Source of the DNA: Flavobacterium sp. IMCC34852
GTDB lineage: Bacteria > Bacteroidota > Bacteroidia > Flavobacteriales > Flavobacteriaceae
DNA length: 64,000 nt
Direction: 5' to 3'
Assembly: GCF_030643905.1 (NCBI RefSeq)
Contig: NZ_CP121446.1
Span: 372,001-436,000 of the forward strand
Under the pieces are notes generated by a model that worked only from the letters and a program-made list of their open reading frames with translations, was not told where the DNA came from and searched no databases. The position numbers and the translations under genes are program-made. Within the stretch, counting starts at the first letter, position 1. Every line of letters starts with the position of its first letter. Shown here in pieces: positions 17,328-25,310 of the stretch.

Positions 17328-18071
17328 TTATTTTTTGTTAATTTTTTCCTGAAATGCAAAATAGGCTCTTTGGGAAGCCTTTTCTTCTGCTTTCTTTTTT
17401 GAAGTTGCTCTGGCTTTGGCCACAATTTTATTATCGATACTCAATTTTACGCCGAAGTATTTTTGACCGTCATTCCCATTGTCATCAAAAACATCATAGT
17501 GAAAAGTTTTCTTTTCTTTTTGACACCATTCAATGAGTAAACTTTTGTAGCTGATGACTTTACCTTCTAATTTGGCAATATCTACATAGGGAACAATAAC
17601 ACTTCTTTGGATAAATTTTTGACAAAATTCATACCCTTTATCCAAGAAAATAGCGCCGACTAAAGCTTCAAAAATATTCCCATGGATGTTTTCACCGAAA
17701 TGTTGGGTCGGTACTTTACTCTCTACAAAACGGATTAGATTTAAGTCTCTTCCCAATTCGTTTAAATGTTCTCTACTGACAATTTTAGAACGCATTTTGG
17801 TCAAATAACCTTCATCTCCTGCCGGTGCTTCGTTGTATAAATGAGCTGCAATTACAGCACTTAACATCGCATCACCAAGGAATTCCAGGCGTTCATAATT
17901 CATCGGATTGCCTTTCAAATCCATGCGATTAGTGGACCGATGCGTGAATGCTTTTTCGTAATAAATGATGGATTGGGGTTTAAAACCTATTACTTTTTGA
18001 ATTTCATTAAAAAAAATCCCGTCCTCTGATGAACGGGATTTTTTATTAAATATATTTTTTAGAATTTTCAT
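17328..18071 (-). CDS. rnc: Ribonuclease III
   Basis: This endonuclease cuts double-stranded RNA in rRNA precursors and structured mRNAs. The 247-residue protein has the nuclease signature NYERLEFLGDAMLSAV with catalytic acidic residues, a second acidic motif GNIFEALVGAIFLDKGYE, and a C-terminal double-stranded-RNA-binding domain beginning around SYKSLLIEWCQK and ending ARATSKKKAEEKASQRAYFAFQ. The start ATG 18071 is six bases after fabF. An unusual 12-bp perfect hairpin with a T-run lies inside codons 10-21 and is listed separately. The N-terminal residues it encodes (SRSSEDGIFFNEIQ) look like the normal family N-terminus, so a later start is unlikely. Confidence 0.96.
   Translation of the reverse strand: MKILKNIFNKKSRSSEDGIFFNEIQKVIGFKPQSIIYYEKAFTHRSTNRMDLKGNPMNYERLEFLGDAMLSAVIAAHLYNEAPAGDEGYLTKMRSKIVSREHLNELGRDLNLIRFVESKVPTQHFGENIHGNIFEALVGAIFLDKGYEFCQKFIQRSVIVPYVDIAKLEGKVISYKSLLIEWCQKEKKTFHYDVFDDNGNDGQKYFGVKLSIDNKIVAKARATSKKKAEEKASQRAYFAFQEKINKK
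18009..18044 (-). terminator. Terminator-like hairpin embedded in the 5' coding part of rnc
   Basis: On the minus (sense) strand an A-rich arm ending in TCCCGT pairs perfectly over 12 bp with an arm starting ACGGGA and running into T (18033-18044 with 18011-18022; loop of 10 bases), and eight consecutive T close the structure. It has all features of an intrinsic terminator although it encodes SRSSEDGIFF of RNase III. Confidence 0.55.
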
Positions 18072-18077
18072 CTAATA

Positions 18078-19331
18078 TTAGTCTTCAATTTTTTTGAATA
18101 AAACGCAAGCGTTGTGTCCGCCAAAACCAAAAGTATTACTCATCGCCACATTAACTTCTCTTTTTTGGGCTTTATTTAAAGTCAGGTTCAAAGAAGGATC
18201 AATGTTTTCATCAACCACTGTATGGTTAATTGTTGGAGGAACAATACCGTGTTTCATGGCTAAAATAGACGCAATCGCTTCAATCGCACCGGCTGCTCCC
18301 AGTAAGTGACCCGTCATCGATTTGGTTGAATTGATGTTGATGTTTTTTGCATGAGCACCAAAAACGGCACTAATTGCTTTCAACTCGGCTACATCTCCAA
18401 GCGGTGTTGAAGTTCCGTGTGTATTGATGTGGTCTACTTGTTCCGGTTTCATTCCGGCATCGCGCAATGTATTTTGCATAACCGCAATTACGCCAATTCC
18501 TTCAGGATGTGGTGCTGTTAAGTGATAGGCATCTGATGACATTCCGCCGCCACCGATTTCACAATATATTTTCGCGCCACGTGCTTTGGCGTGTTCATAT
18601 TCTTCTAAAACTAAGGCACCGGCACCTTCGCCTAAAACAAATCCGTCACGGGTTGCATCAAATGGTCTTGAGGCTGTTTCGGGACTGTCATTTCGGGTTG
18701 ATAAAGCTTGCATAGAGTTAAATCCGCCCATACCTGCAATAGTAACAGCCGCTTCTGAACCACCTGAAATGATGACGTCACACATTCCTAAACGAATGTA
18801 ATTGAAAGCATCAATCAAAGCATTGGCAGAAGAAGCACAGGCAGAAACAGTAGTATAATTTGGTCCCATAAACCCATTTCGCATCGAAATGTGAGCGGGA
18901 GCAATATCGGCAATCATTTTAGGAATAAAGAAGGGATTGAATCTTGGCGTTCCGTCTCCGGCTGCATAGCTCATTACTTCTTCTTGGAAAGTTTCCAATC
19001 CGCCAATTCCGGCACCCCAAATGACCCCAACTCTGTGTTTGTTCACATTGTCATTGGTAATTCCGGCATCTTTTATGGCTTCTTCACTAGCAGCAATGGC
19101 ATATTGTGCAAATTTGTCCATTCTGCGAGCTTCCTTGCGGTCCATAAAATCTTCTATGTTGAAGTTTTTGACTTCGCAGGCAAATTTTGTTTTGTGTTTT
19201 TCAGTATCGTAATAGGTAATCGGAGCGGCACCGCTTTTACCGTTTACCAGTGCATCCCAATATTCTTCAATAGAATTCCCTATTGGGGTTAATGCTCCTA
19301 AACCTGTTACTACAACTCGCTTTAATGACAT
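18078..19331 (-). CDS. fabF: Beta-ketoacyl-ACP synthase II
   Basis: FabF condenses malonyl-ACP with a growing acyl-ACP in fatty-acid elongation. The start at 19331 (MSLKRVVVTGLGALTPIGN, 417 residues) is the family start; the frame extends 10 codons upstream without support. The catalytic triad is present: C165 in VSACASSANAL, H305 in INTHGTSTPLGD and H342 in TKSMTGHLLGAAG. The gene follows acpP, its substrate carrier, across an intervening terminator-like hairpin and precedes rnc by six bases. The acpP-fabF-rnc order is widely conserved in bacteria. Confidence 0.97.
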   Translation of the reverse strand: MSLKRVVVTGLGALTPIGNSIEEYWDALVNGKSGAAPITYYDTEKHKTKFACEVKNFNIEDFMDRKEARRMDKFAQYAIAASEEAIKDAGITNDNVNKHRVGVIWGAGIGGLETFQEEVMSYAAGDGTPRFNPFFIPKMIADIAPAHISMRNGFMGPNYTTVSACASSANALIDAFNYIRLGMCDVIISGGSEAAVTIAGMGGFNSMQALSTRNDSPETASRPFDATRDGFVLGEGAGALVLEEYEHAKARGAKIYCEIGGGGMSSDAYHLTAPHPEGIGVIAVMQNTLRDAGMKPEQVDHINTHGTSTPLGDVAELKAISAVFGAHAKNININSTKSMTGHLLGAAGAIEAIASILAMKHGIVPPTINHTVVDENIDPSLNLTLNKAQKREVNVAMSNTFGFGGHNACVLFKKIED

Positions 19332-19467
19332 AATGTGTTTTTTACAATTGTATTTAAACAAATAATACCCATGTTTTCTTCAAATTTAATCATTAAAGAG
19401 ACAAGGGTATTTCAATATTTTTAGATTGAATATCAATCAAGATTTATTCTTTTCAGTAAAAATAATA

Positions 19468-19502
19468 AAAACCCGTGAAAAACTTACAGATTCTTCACGG
19501 GT
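19468..19502 (-). terminator. Intrinsic terminator after acpP
   Basis: ACCCGTGAA (19471-19479 on the plus strand) is complementary to TTCACGGGT (19494-19502). Read on the minus strand the stem is followed by TTTTTATTATT. It should separate acpP from fabF, at least partly, allowing high acpP expression. Confidence 0.75.
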
Positions 19503-19512
19503 GATTTATTTA

Positions 19513-19749
19513 TTATTTTTTTGCTTCTTCGATGTAAGAAATAGCTTGACCTACAGTAGCAATGTTTTCTGCTTGGTCGTCCGGAATTTGAATATCAAAT
19601 TCTTTTTCGAACTCCATAATCAACTCAACAGTGTCTAATGAATCAGCTCCTAAATCGTTAGTGAAGCTAGCTTCTGTTACAACTTCGTTTTCGTCAACGC
19701 CTAATTTGTCTACAATAATCGCTTTAACTCTTGATGCAATGTCTGACAT
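19513..19749 (-). CDS. acpP: Acyl carrier protein
   Basis: The 78-residue acidic protein carries acyl chains during fatty-acid synthesis. The phosphopantetheine attachment serine is S37 in the [15 protein letters not shown] motif, and the four-helix ACP layout is intact (start [18 protein letters not shown], end IEEAKK). It has a strong-looking promoter just upstream and a terminator just downstream, as expected for a highly expressed gene, and is followed by fabF. It diverges from purN. Confidence 0.98.
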   Translation of the reverse strand: MSDIASRVKAIIVDKLGVDENEVVTEASFTNDLGADSLDTVELIMEFEKEFDIQIPDDQAENIATVGQAISYIEEAKK

Positions 19750-19779
19750 AATTTCTAAATTTTAATTTTAAATTGTTGG

Positions 19780-19808
19780 CAAAAATAAAAAACTTTATTT
19801 TATAACAA
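19780..19808 (-). promoter_or_regulatory. Promoter of acpP
   Basis: On the minus strand TTG (19806-19808), 18 bases, then TATTTTTG (19780-19787), a complete Bacteroidota promoter, about 30 bases before the ATG at 19749. Confidence 0.6.
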
Positions 19809-19926
19809 CCTTTTTGTTACTAAATATGACTACGAAAGTAAAAAAATAATTTCAAAATCTTACATTTTTATGATTTAAAATCGCGTAAATATCCTTTTTT
19901 TTGTACTCTAAATTTTTGCGGAATAA

Positions 19927-20496
19927 ATGAAAAAAATTGTGCTGTTCGCTTCCGGAAACGGTTCTAATGTGGAGAATATTATTTGGTATTTCAAAAACAG
20001 TAATGTGCTTTCTGTAGTCGGAGTGCTTACTAACAATCTGCATGCCAAAGTTTTAGAGAAAGCACAAAAGCACAACATTCCGACTTTTGTTTTCAATAAA
20101 TCTGAACTAAATGAGGGATTTGTTTTGGATAAAATAAACGAATTGCAGCCCGATTTAATCGTTTTGGCGGGATTCTTACTCAAATTCCCTGATCACATTA
20201 TCTCAAAATACCCCCATAAAATCATCAATATCCATCCAGCTTTATTACCAAAATATGGTGGCAAAGGCATGTACGGGATGCATGTACACCAAGCCATTTT
20301 AGAAAATAAAGAAAAAGAAACCGGAATCACCATTCATTACGTTAACGAACATTATGACGAAGGTGAATTTATTTTTCAAACTTCGGTCAACATCGAAGAT
20401 TGCAAAACTCCGGAAGAAATAGCTGTTAAAGTTCATGAACTGGAACACCAACATTTTCCGAAGGTTATCGAAAAACTCCTAATCCCTAATCCCTAA
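19927..20496 (+). CDS. purN: Phosphoribosylglycinamide formyltransferase
   Basis: PurN transfers a formyl group from 10-formyltetrahydrofolate to GAR in purine synthesis. The 189-residue protein has the phosphate-binding ASGNGSNVENI loop, the catalytic N101 and H103 in INIHPALLPKYGG, and D144 in VNEHYDEGEFIFQ. The last codons (LLIPNP and stop) are encoded by a three-copy 7-bp tandem repeat (CTAATCC, 20479-20499), so the C-terminus is likely variable between strains. It faces acpP across a shared 177-base region and precedes rnhA by 11 bases. Confidence 0.95.
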   Translation: MKKIVLFASGNGSNVENIIWYFKNSNVLSVVGVLTNNLHAKVLEKAQKHNIPTFVFNKSELNEGFVLDKINELQPDLIVLAGFLLKFPDHIISKYPHKIINIHPALLPKYGGKGMYGMHVHQAILENKEKETGITIHYVNEHYDEGEFIFQTSVNIEDCKTPEEIAVKVHELEHQHFPKVIEKLLIPNP

Positions 20497-20499
20497 TCC
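20479..20499. repeat. Heptanucleotide tandem repeat across the purN stop codon
   Basis: Three perfect copies of CTAATCC (20479-20499). The repeat encodes the final residues and supplies the TAA stop (20494-20496) of purN. Confidence 0.85.
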
Positions 20500-20507
20500 C
20501 TTTTCAA

Positions 20508-20987
20508 TTGAGTCACCAAGTCCATATTTACACCGACGGCGCTGCCAAAGGAAATCCCGGAAACGGTGGTTATGGCGTAGTGATGGAAATGGTTGGCACC
20601 AATTATCGAAAAGAGTTTTACGAAGGTTTTCGCCATACGACCAACAACCGAATGGAATTACTGGCAGTTATAGTAGGTTTAGAAAAACTCAAAAACCCTA
20701 ATATGAAAGTCTTGGTGATTTCCGATTCGAAATATGTTGTTGATGCCGTCGAGAAAAAATGGGTTTTTGGTTGGGAAAAGAAAAACTTCGCCGGTAAAAA
20801 AAATCCTGATCTTTGGATGCGTTTCCTCAAAATTTATCGCCAACATCAAGTCGATTTTAAATGGATTAAAGGCCACAATAACCATCCGCAAAACGAACGT
20901 TGTGATGAATTGGCGGTTTATGCTTCAGGATTGGAGAAACTCTCTGTGGATACTTTTTATGAAAGAGAAGAAGGAAAATTGTTGTAA
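20508..20987 (+). CDS. rnhA: Ribonuclease HI
   Basis: This enzyme removes RNA from RNA-DNA hybrids. The 159-residue protein has the four catalytic acidic residues: D10 (IYTDGAAKGNPG), E50 (NNRMELLAV), D73 (VISDSKYVVD) and D133 (NERCDELAV), plus H123 in KGHNNHP. The only codon that can supply the N-terminus MSHQVHIYTDG is TTG at 20508; the next ATG is well inside the domain, so a TTG start is likely. It lies 11 bases after purN and is probably co-transcribed. Confidence 0.94.
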   Translation: MSHQVHIYTDGAAKGNPGNGGYGVVMEMVGTNYRKEFYEGFRHTTNNRMELLAVIVGLEKLKNPNMKVLVISDSKYVVDAVEKKWVFGWEKKNFAGKKNPDLWMRFLKIYRQHQVDFKWIKGHNNHPQNERCDELAVYASGLEKLSVDTFYEREEGKLL

Positions 20988-21030
20988 AACTTTAAACCTT
21001 AAACCATTTTAAACTTTTAAACTAAAACCC

Positions 21031-21038
21031 TATCTTTG
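21031..21038 (+). promoter_or_regulatory. -7 element of the PfkB-family kinase gene
   Basis: TATCTTTG matches TAnnTTTG 24 bases before ATG 21063. No -33 TTG in the preceding TTTAAAC-rich stretch. Confidence 0.4.
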
Positions 21039-21062
21039 CACCTTTAATTTGAATCCCTAAGA

Positions 21063-21989
21063 ATGAACAAATTACTTATAGTAGGAACAGTTGCTTTTGA
21101 CGCTATCGAAACGCCATTTGGCAAAACTGACAAAATATTAGGCGGTGCCGGAACTTTCATTGGTTTATCGGCCTCGCATTTTAACTTACAATCGGCCATT
21201 GTTTCCGTTGTTGGTGACGATTTTCCACAAGAATATATTGATTTATTAACAGCTAGAAACATTGATGTTTCAGGTTTGGAAATCGTAAAAGGCGGCAAAA
21301 CGTTCTTTTGGAGCGGACGTTATCACAACGACATGAACTCGAGAGATACTTTGGCTACCGAGTTGAATGTATTGGCTGATTTCAATCCAATTGTTCCGAA
21401 TCATTTTAAAGATGCCGATGTAGTAATGTTGGGCAACTTGCATCCTGTAGTACAAACGGGAGTTTTGAATCAAATGACCCAAAAACCAAAATTAGTAGTT
21501 TTAGACACTATGAACTTTTGGATGGATTGTGCCTTACCAGAATTATTAGACGTAATCAAACGTGTTGACGTTATTACTATCAATGATGAAGAAGCGCGTC
21601 AATTATCCGGAGAATATTCTTTGGTTAAAGCGGCAGCCAAAATTCATACCATGGGACCAAAATACGTGGTAATTAAAAAAGGAGAACACGGTGCGTTGAT
21701 TTTCCATGATGAGCATATTTTCTTCGCTCCGGCTTTACCATTGGCTGATGTTTATGATCCAACCGGTGCAGGCGATACTTTTGCAGGTGGTTTTGCCGGA
21801 TTTATTACCCAACAGGGCGATATTTCTTTTGATACCATGAAAACCGCTATCATTCAAGGTTCCAACTTGGCATCTTTTTGTGTAGAAAAATTCGGGACTG
21901 AGAGAATGCTTTCACTGACAAAAGAAGAAGTGAACGAGCGATTGAAACAATTCAAAGCTTTAACACAATTTGAAATAGAATTACAATAA
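21063..21989 (+). CDS. PfkB-family carbohydrate/nucleoside kinase
   Basis: The 308-residue protein is a ribokinase-like sugar or nucleoside kinase. It opens with LIVGTVAFDAIETPFGK and a GGAGTFIGLSASHF motif resembling the PfkB substrate-binding region, and holds the second PfkB signature DPTGAGDTFAGGFAGF with catalytic base D238 and the anion hole. The phosphate acceptor cannot be named from sequence. It is flanked by rnhA and purF and ends at an intrinsic terminator, so it does not share the purF transcript. Confidence 0.88.
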   Translation: MNKLLIVGTVAFDAIETPFGKTDKILGGAGTFIGLSASHFNLQSAIVSVVGDDFPQEYIDLLTARNIDVSGLEIVKGGKTFFWSGRYHNDMNSRDTLATELNVLADFNPIVPNHFKDADVVMLGNLHPVVQTGVLNQMTQKPKLVVLDTMNFWMDCALPELLDVIKRVDVITINDEEARQLSGEYSLVKAAAKIHTMGPKYVVIKKGEHGALIFHDEHIFFAPALPLADVYDPTGAGDTFAGGFAGFITQQGDISFDTMKTAIIQGSNLASFCVEKFGTERMLSLTKEEVNERLKQFKALTQFEIELQ

Positions 21990-21993
21990 CTTT

Positions 21994-22022
21994 ATGCCTC
22001 GAAACTTCGGGGCATTTTTTAT
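21994..22022 (+). terminator. Intrinsic terminator before purF
   Basis: ATGCCTCGA (21994-22002) pairs with TCGGGGCAT (22006-22014) with one T-G wobble, loop AAC plus T, then a T-run. Confidence 0.75.
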
Positions 22023-22068
22023 TATAAAATACACGAAACAAACAACTTACAACAACACAACAACAATT

Positions 22069-23967
22069 ATGAGCGACGCAATTAAACACGAATGTGGAAT
22101 CGCCCTTTTAAGATTAAAAAAACCGTTAGCATTCTACAAAGAAAAGTACGGTACGGCTTTTTACGGCATACAAAAAATGTATCTGTTAATGGAAAAGCAA
22201 CACAACCGCGGACAAGATGGCGCCGGTTTTGCTTCGATTAAATTTGATGTCGAGCCCGGAGAAAGATACATCAGCCGCGTGCGCTCGAACAAAGCGCAAC
22301 CGATTCAGGATATCTTTGCCCAAATCAACGAAAGAATTAATGAAGAGCTGTCTTTGCATCCCGAATACCAAGACAACGTTCAATTGCAAAAAGACCACAT
22401 TCCTTACATAGGCGAATTGTTTTTAGGACATGTTCGATACGGAACTTTTGGCAAAAACAGCCTTGAAAGCGTTCACCCTTTTCTACGTCAGAACAACTGG
22501 ATGCACCGAAACCTTATTGTTGCCGGAAATTTCAATATGACTAACGTAACCGAGCTTTTCAATAGTTTGGTAGAATTAGGCCAACATCCAAAAGAAATGG
22601 CAGATACAGTAACCGTTATGGAAAAAATAGGTCATTTCCTCGATGATGAAGTAACCGATTTGTACCAAGAATGTAAAAACAACGGTTTGTCTAAAAGAGA
22701 AGCCTCTCCGGTAATTGCCGAAAAATTAGACCTTGCTAAAATATTAAAACGCGCTTCTAAAGGTTGGGATGGCGGTTATGCCATGGCCGGATTATTAGGT
22801 CACGGCGATAGTTTTGTGTTCCGCGATCCTGCAGGAATTCGTCCGGCTTATTTTTATGAAGATGATGAAATTGTAGTCGTTGCTTCTGAAAGACCGGTGA
22901 TTCAAACTTCTTTCAATGTGCCATTCGAAAAAGTACAAGAATTACAACCCGGTCATGCTTTAATTATCAAGAAAAACGGGAATGTTTCTCAGCAAGAAAT
23001 CATTACACCTACAATTAAAAAAGCTTGTTCGTTTGAACGGATTTATTTTTCTCGTGGCAGTGATGCCGAAATTTATCAAGAGCGAAAAGAATTAGGAAAA
23101 TTGATTTTACCCGCCGTTTTAGAATCAATTGAAAATGATACTGACAATACCGTTTTCTCATTTATTCCGAATACTGCTGAAACTTCTTTCTACGGAATGG
23201 TGGAAGCTGCGAATGATTTTTTGAACCAAAGAAAGAACCAGTTCATTTTGAACAACCGTAAAACATTAACCAAAGAAAAACTGGAAGAAATCCTTTCGGT
23301 CAAAATCAGAACGGAGAAAATTGCCATTAAAGATGCCAAACTGAGAACCTTTATCACCGAAGACAGCAGTCGCGATGATTTGGTAGCGCACGTTTACGAT
23401 GTGACTTATGGCGTAATCAAACCAACAGATAACTTAGTCATCATAGATGACAGCATTGTTCGCGGCACTACTTTGAAGAAAAGCATTTTAAAAATGATGG
23501 ATCGATTGAATCCAAAACGCATTGTTGTGGTTTCTTCTGCACCGCAAATTCGTTATCCGGATTGTTACGGCATTGACATGGCCAAATTAGAAGGCTTAAT
23601 TGCTTTCCAAGCGGCAATTGAATTATTAAAAGAGCGAAATCTTTATAAAATTGTAGACGATGTTTACAAAAAATGTAAATCACAAGAAAAATTAAAAGAT
23701 GCTGATGTGGTGAATTATGTAAACGAAATCTATGCACCGTTCAGCGATACCGAAATTTCGAACAAAATAGCAGCTTTGCTGCATCCGGGCGATATCAATG
23801 CCGAAGTAAAAATCATTTTCCAAACCGTTGACAATTTACATATCGCTTGTCCGAAAAATCTAGGGGATTGGTACTTTACCGGTGACTATCCCACTGCTGG
23901 AGGTAACCGTGTTGTAAACAAGGCATTTATGAATTTTTACGAAGGGAAAGATGCACGTGCTTACTAA
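22069..23967 (+). CDS. purF: Amidophosphoribosyltransferase, long Bacteroidota form
   Basis: PurF starts purine synthesis by making phosphoribosylamine from PRPP and glutamine. The start at ATG 22069 gives MSDAIKHECGIALLRL; the upstream frame runs back into a terminator. C9 is the expected N-terminal nucleophile after removal of a short propeptide. The glutaminase domain shows EKQHNRGQDGAGFAS and LGHVRYGTFG; the phosphoribosyltransferase domain has the PRPP motif VIIDDSIVRGTT (D460-D461). At 632 residues it is longer than the roughly 470-505 residue enzymes of other bacteria, with a C-terminal extension after residue 570 that I recall as usual in this phylum. Confidence 0.92.
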   Translation: MSDAIKHECGIALLRLKKPLAFYKEKYGTAFYGIQKMYLLMEKQHNRGQDGAGFASIKFDVEPGERYISRVRSNKAQPIQDIFAQINERINEELSLHPEYQDNVQLQKDHIPYIGELFLGHVRYGTFGKNSLESVHPFLRQNNWMHRNLIVAGNFNMTNVTELFNSLVELGQHPKEMADTVTVMEKIGHFLDDEVTDLYQECKNNGLSKREASPVIAEKLDLAKILKRASKGWDGGYAMAGLLGHGDSFVFRDPAGIRPAYFYEDDEIVVVASERPVIQTSFNVPFEKVQELQPGHALIIKKNGNVSQQEIITPTIKKACSFERIYFSRGSDAEIYQERKELGKLILPAVLESIENDTDNTVFSFIPNTAETSFYGMVEAANDFLNQRKNQFILNNRKTLTKEKLEEILSVKIRTEKIAIKDAKLRTFITEDSSRDDLVAHVYDVTYGVIKPTDNLVIIDDSIVRGTTLKKSILKMMDRLNPKRIVVVSSAPQIRYPDCYGIDMAKLEGLIAFQAAIELLKERNLYKIVDDVYKKCKSQEKLKDADVVNYVNEIYAPFSDTEISNKIAALLHPGDINAEVKIIFQTVDNLHIACPKNLGDWYFTGDYPTAGGNRVVNKAFMNFYEGKDARAY

Positions 23968-24021
23968 AATTTTAACATTTTTTGTCTTTAAACGATTTTT
24001 GATGCAGTTCATCTGAATTTT

Positions 24022-24053
24022 TTGTTTTAAAATTGTTAATCAACTTACATTTG
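24022..24053 (+). promoter_or_regulatory. Promoter of tandem RNA unit 1
   Basis: TTG (24022-24024), 21 bases, then TACATTTG (24046-24053), a complete Bacteroidota promoter ending about five bases before the first conserved RNA base. Confidence 0.65.
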
Positions 24054-24057
24054 ACTT

Positions 24058-24132
24058 TACCATAGCATTAGTAGGTTAAGTTTATGGTAGATTTGGGGCA
24101 AAAAGGGTGAAAAGAAATTTTCACCTTTTTTA
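24058..24132 (+). ncRNA. Tandem small RNA, unit 1
   Basis: The unit opens with TACCATA (24058-24064), which pairs with TATGGTA (24083-24089) around an 18-base loop containing TAGGTTAAGTT. A conserved single-stranded stretch GATTTGGGGCAAA follows, then a terminator hairpin GGTGAAAA/TTTTCACC (24106-24113 with 24118-24125) with a T-run. The predicted RNA is about 75 nt. Family unknown to me. Confidence 0.7.
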
Positions 24133-24252
24133 TTTTCTACCCTCTTGAAATCCAACACCAAAGACCAATCTTTGATAAATCAACAAAAAAGGATTTTAAC
24201 GATTAAAATAGCTATTCGTCTATTTTTTTTTTAAAACACATACTTTCTCCTA

Positions 24253-24260
24253 TACATTTG
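24253..24260 (+). promoter_or_regulatory. -7 element of tandem RNA unit 2
   Basis: TACATTTG, identical to that of unit 1, ends three bases before the conserved RNA start. No TTG at proper spacing upstream, only a T-run. Confidence 0.55.
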
Positions 24261-24263
24261 AAG

Positions 24264-24338
24264 TACCATAGCATTAGTAGGTTAAGTTTATGGTAGATTT
24301 GGGGCAAAAAGGGCGAAAAGAAATTTTCGCCTTTTTTA
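24264..24338 (+). ncRNA. Tandem small RNA, unit 2
   Basis: The 5' stem (24264-24270 with 24289-24295), its 18-base loop and the GATTTGGGGCAAA stretch are identical to unit 1. The terminator stem differs by a compensated change: GGCGAAAA/TTTTCGCC (24312-24319 with 24324-24331), where T-A of unit 1 is C-G. This covariation argues for selection on RNA structure. Confidence 0.7.
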
Positions 24339-24443
24339 TTTTCTACCGGCCTGAAAGTCACTAAAAAAACAGATTTCACTCTCATTTGCCTATCATTCCA
24401 ATATAATTTCATTAAAAAAGCACGATATTCTATTTGATGTTAT

Positions 24444-24451
24444 TAGATTTG
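24444..24451 (+). promoter_or_regulatory. -7 element of tandem RNA unit 3
   Basis: TAGATTTG matches TAnnTTTG and ends three bases before the conserved RNA start at 24455. Confidence 0.5.
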
Positions 24452-24454
24452 CGT

Positions 24455-24532
24455 TACCATAGTATTTAGTGTAGGTTAAGTTTATGGTAGATTTGGGGCA
24501 AACAGGTGGAAGCAATTCCGCCTGTTTATTTT
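24455..24532 (+). ncRNA. Tandem small RNA, unit 3
   Basis: The same TACCATA/TATGGTA stem (24455-24461 with 24483-24489) encloses a 21-base loop that keeps TAGGTTAAGTT but differs on its 5' side. GATTTGGGGCAAA is kept. The terminator stem has an entirely different sequence, ACAGGTGGAA/TTCCGCCTGT (24502-24511 with 24516-24525), closed by a GCAA tetraloop, while structure is preserved. Confidence 0.68.
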
Positions 24533-24546
24533 TTATACCATTACCA

Positions 24547-24578
24547 AATAAAAAACCGATTGCTTTCACAATCGGTTT
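24547..24578 (-). terminator. Intrinsic terminator of sodA
   Basis: AAACCGATTG (24553-24562) and CAATCGGTTT (24569-24578) form a perfect 10-bp stem; on the minus strand it is followed by TTTTTTATTT-type sequence. Confidence 0.8.
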
Positions 24579-24600
24579 GTCTTATAAAAACTTTTACTTT

Positions 24601-25209
24601 TTATTTTTCTGTAGCATATAATCTGGCCACTTCTGTCCAGTTGATTACATTAAAGAAAGCTTCAATATAATCTGGACGACGGTTTTGATAGTGTAAGTAG
24701 TAAGCGTGTTCCCAAACATCCATTCCTAAGATTGGAAATCCGCCACAAGCTGTATCAGGCATCAAAGGATTGTCTTGGTTTGGTGTAGAACATACTTCCA
24801 ACTTTCCTCCTTTGTGTACACAAAGCCAAGCCCAACCAGAACCGAAACGTGTAGCACCGGCTTTGGCAAATTGCGCTTTGAACTCTTCAAACGATTTAAA
24901 ATCTCTTTCAATTGCTTCAGCTAATTCGCCTGTTGGCAATCCGCCGCCATTTGGCGACATTACTCTCCAAAACAAATTGTGGTTGTAAAATCCGCCACCG
25001 TTATTTCTAACGGCTGCATTTTTCATATCTAAATTGATTAAGATATTTTCAATAGTTAAACCTTCCAAATCTGTTCCGGCAATAGCTGCGTTTAGATTAG
25101 TTGTGTAAGCATTGTGATGTTTTGAATGGTGTATTTCCATCGTTCTGGCATCAATATGTGGTTCTAAAGCATCGTATGCATAAGGTAATTGCGGTAATTC
25201 AAAAGCCAT
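24601..25209 (-). CDS. sodA: Superoxide dismutase (Fe/Mn family, Mn-like signature)
   Basis: The enzyme disproportionates superoxide to oxygen and hydrogen peroxide in the cytosol. In the 202-residue protein the metal ligands are H27 (MEIHHSKHH), H77 (FYNHNLFW), D164 and H168 ([10 protein letters not shown]). The second-sphere glutamine Q145 in STPNQDNPL and the GGG before H77 fit the Mn-type rather than the Fe-type pattern, though cambialistic use cannot be excluded. It has a -7 promoter element and a terminator of its own. The three small-RNA units lie directly downstream, on the opposite strand. Confidence 0.96.
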   Translation of the reverse strand: MAFELPQLPYAYDALEPHIDARTMEIHHSKHHNAYTTNLNAAIAGTDLEGLTIENILINLDMKNAAVRNNGGGFYNHNLFWRVMSPNGGGLPTGELAEAIERDFKSFEEFKAQFAKAGATRFGSGWAWLCVHKGGKLEVCSTPNQDNPLMPDTACGGFPILGMDVWEHAYYLHYQNRRPDYIEAFFNVINWTEVARLYATEK

Positions 25210-25242
25210 GGTTATTGTATTTAAAGATTAATATTTGATGTT

Positions 25243-25250
25243 CAAATTTA
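25243..25250 (-). promoter_or_regulatory. -7 element of sodA
   Basis: On the minus strand TAAATTTG, a full TAnnTTTG match, about 34 bases before ATG 25209. No TTG at suitable distance. Confidence 0.4.
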
Positions 25251-25310
25251 TAAATTATAAATCGTTTTTACTTATAAAATTCACACAATCATTTATAACA
25301 TTTCAAAAAA

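Larger units (their letters stand above)
23968..24600. other. 633-base intergenic region holding three tandem RNA units
   Basis: Between the convergent purF and sodA genes there is no coding frame of note. The space is taken up by three copies of a promoter-hairpin-terminator unit (listed individually, starts near 24058, 24264 and 24455, spaced 206 and 191 bases) separated by unrelated AT-rich spacers, and by the sodA terminator. Confidence 0.75.

Noticed and set aside
20988..21024. TTTAAAC-rich stretch as a tandem repeat array.
   Set aside because: The units are imperfect and short; I treat it as low-complexity AT-rich DNA.
24058..24535. Three regularly spaced repeats could be read as a CRISPR array.
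   Set aside because: Only three units, spacers of over 100 bases, repeats carry promoter and terminator features, and no cas genes are present.
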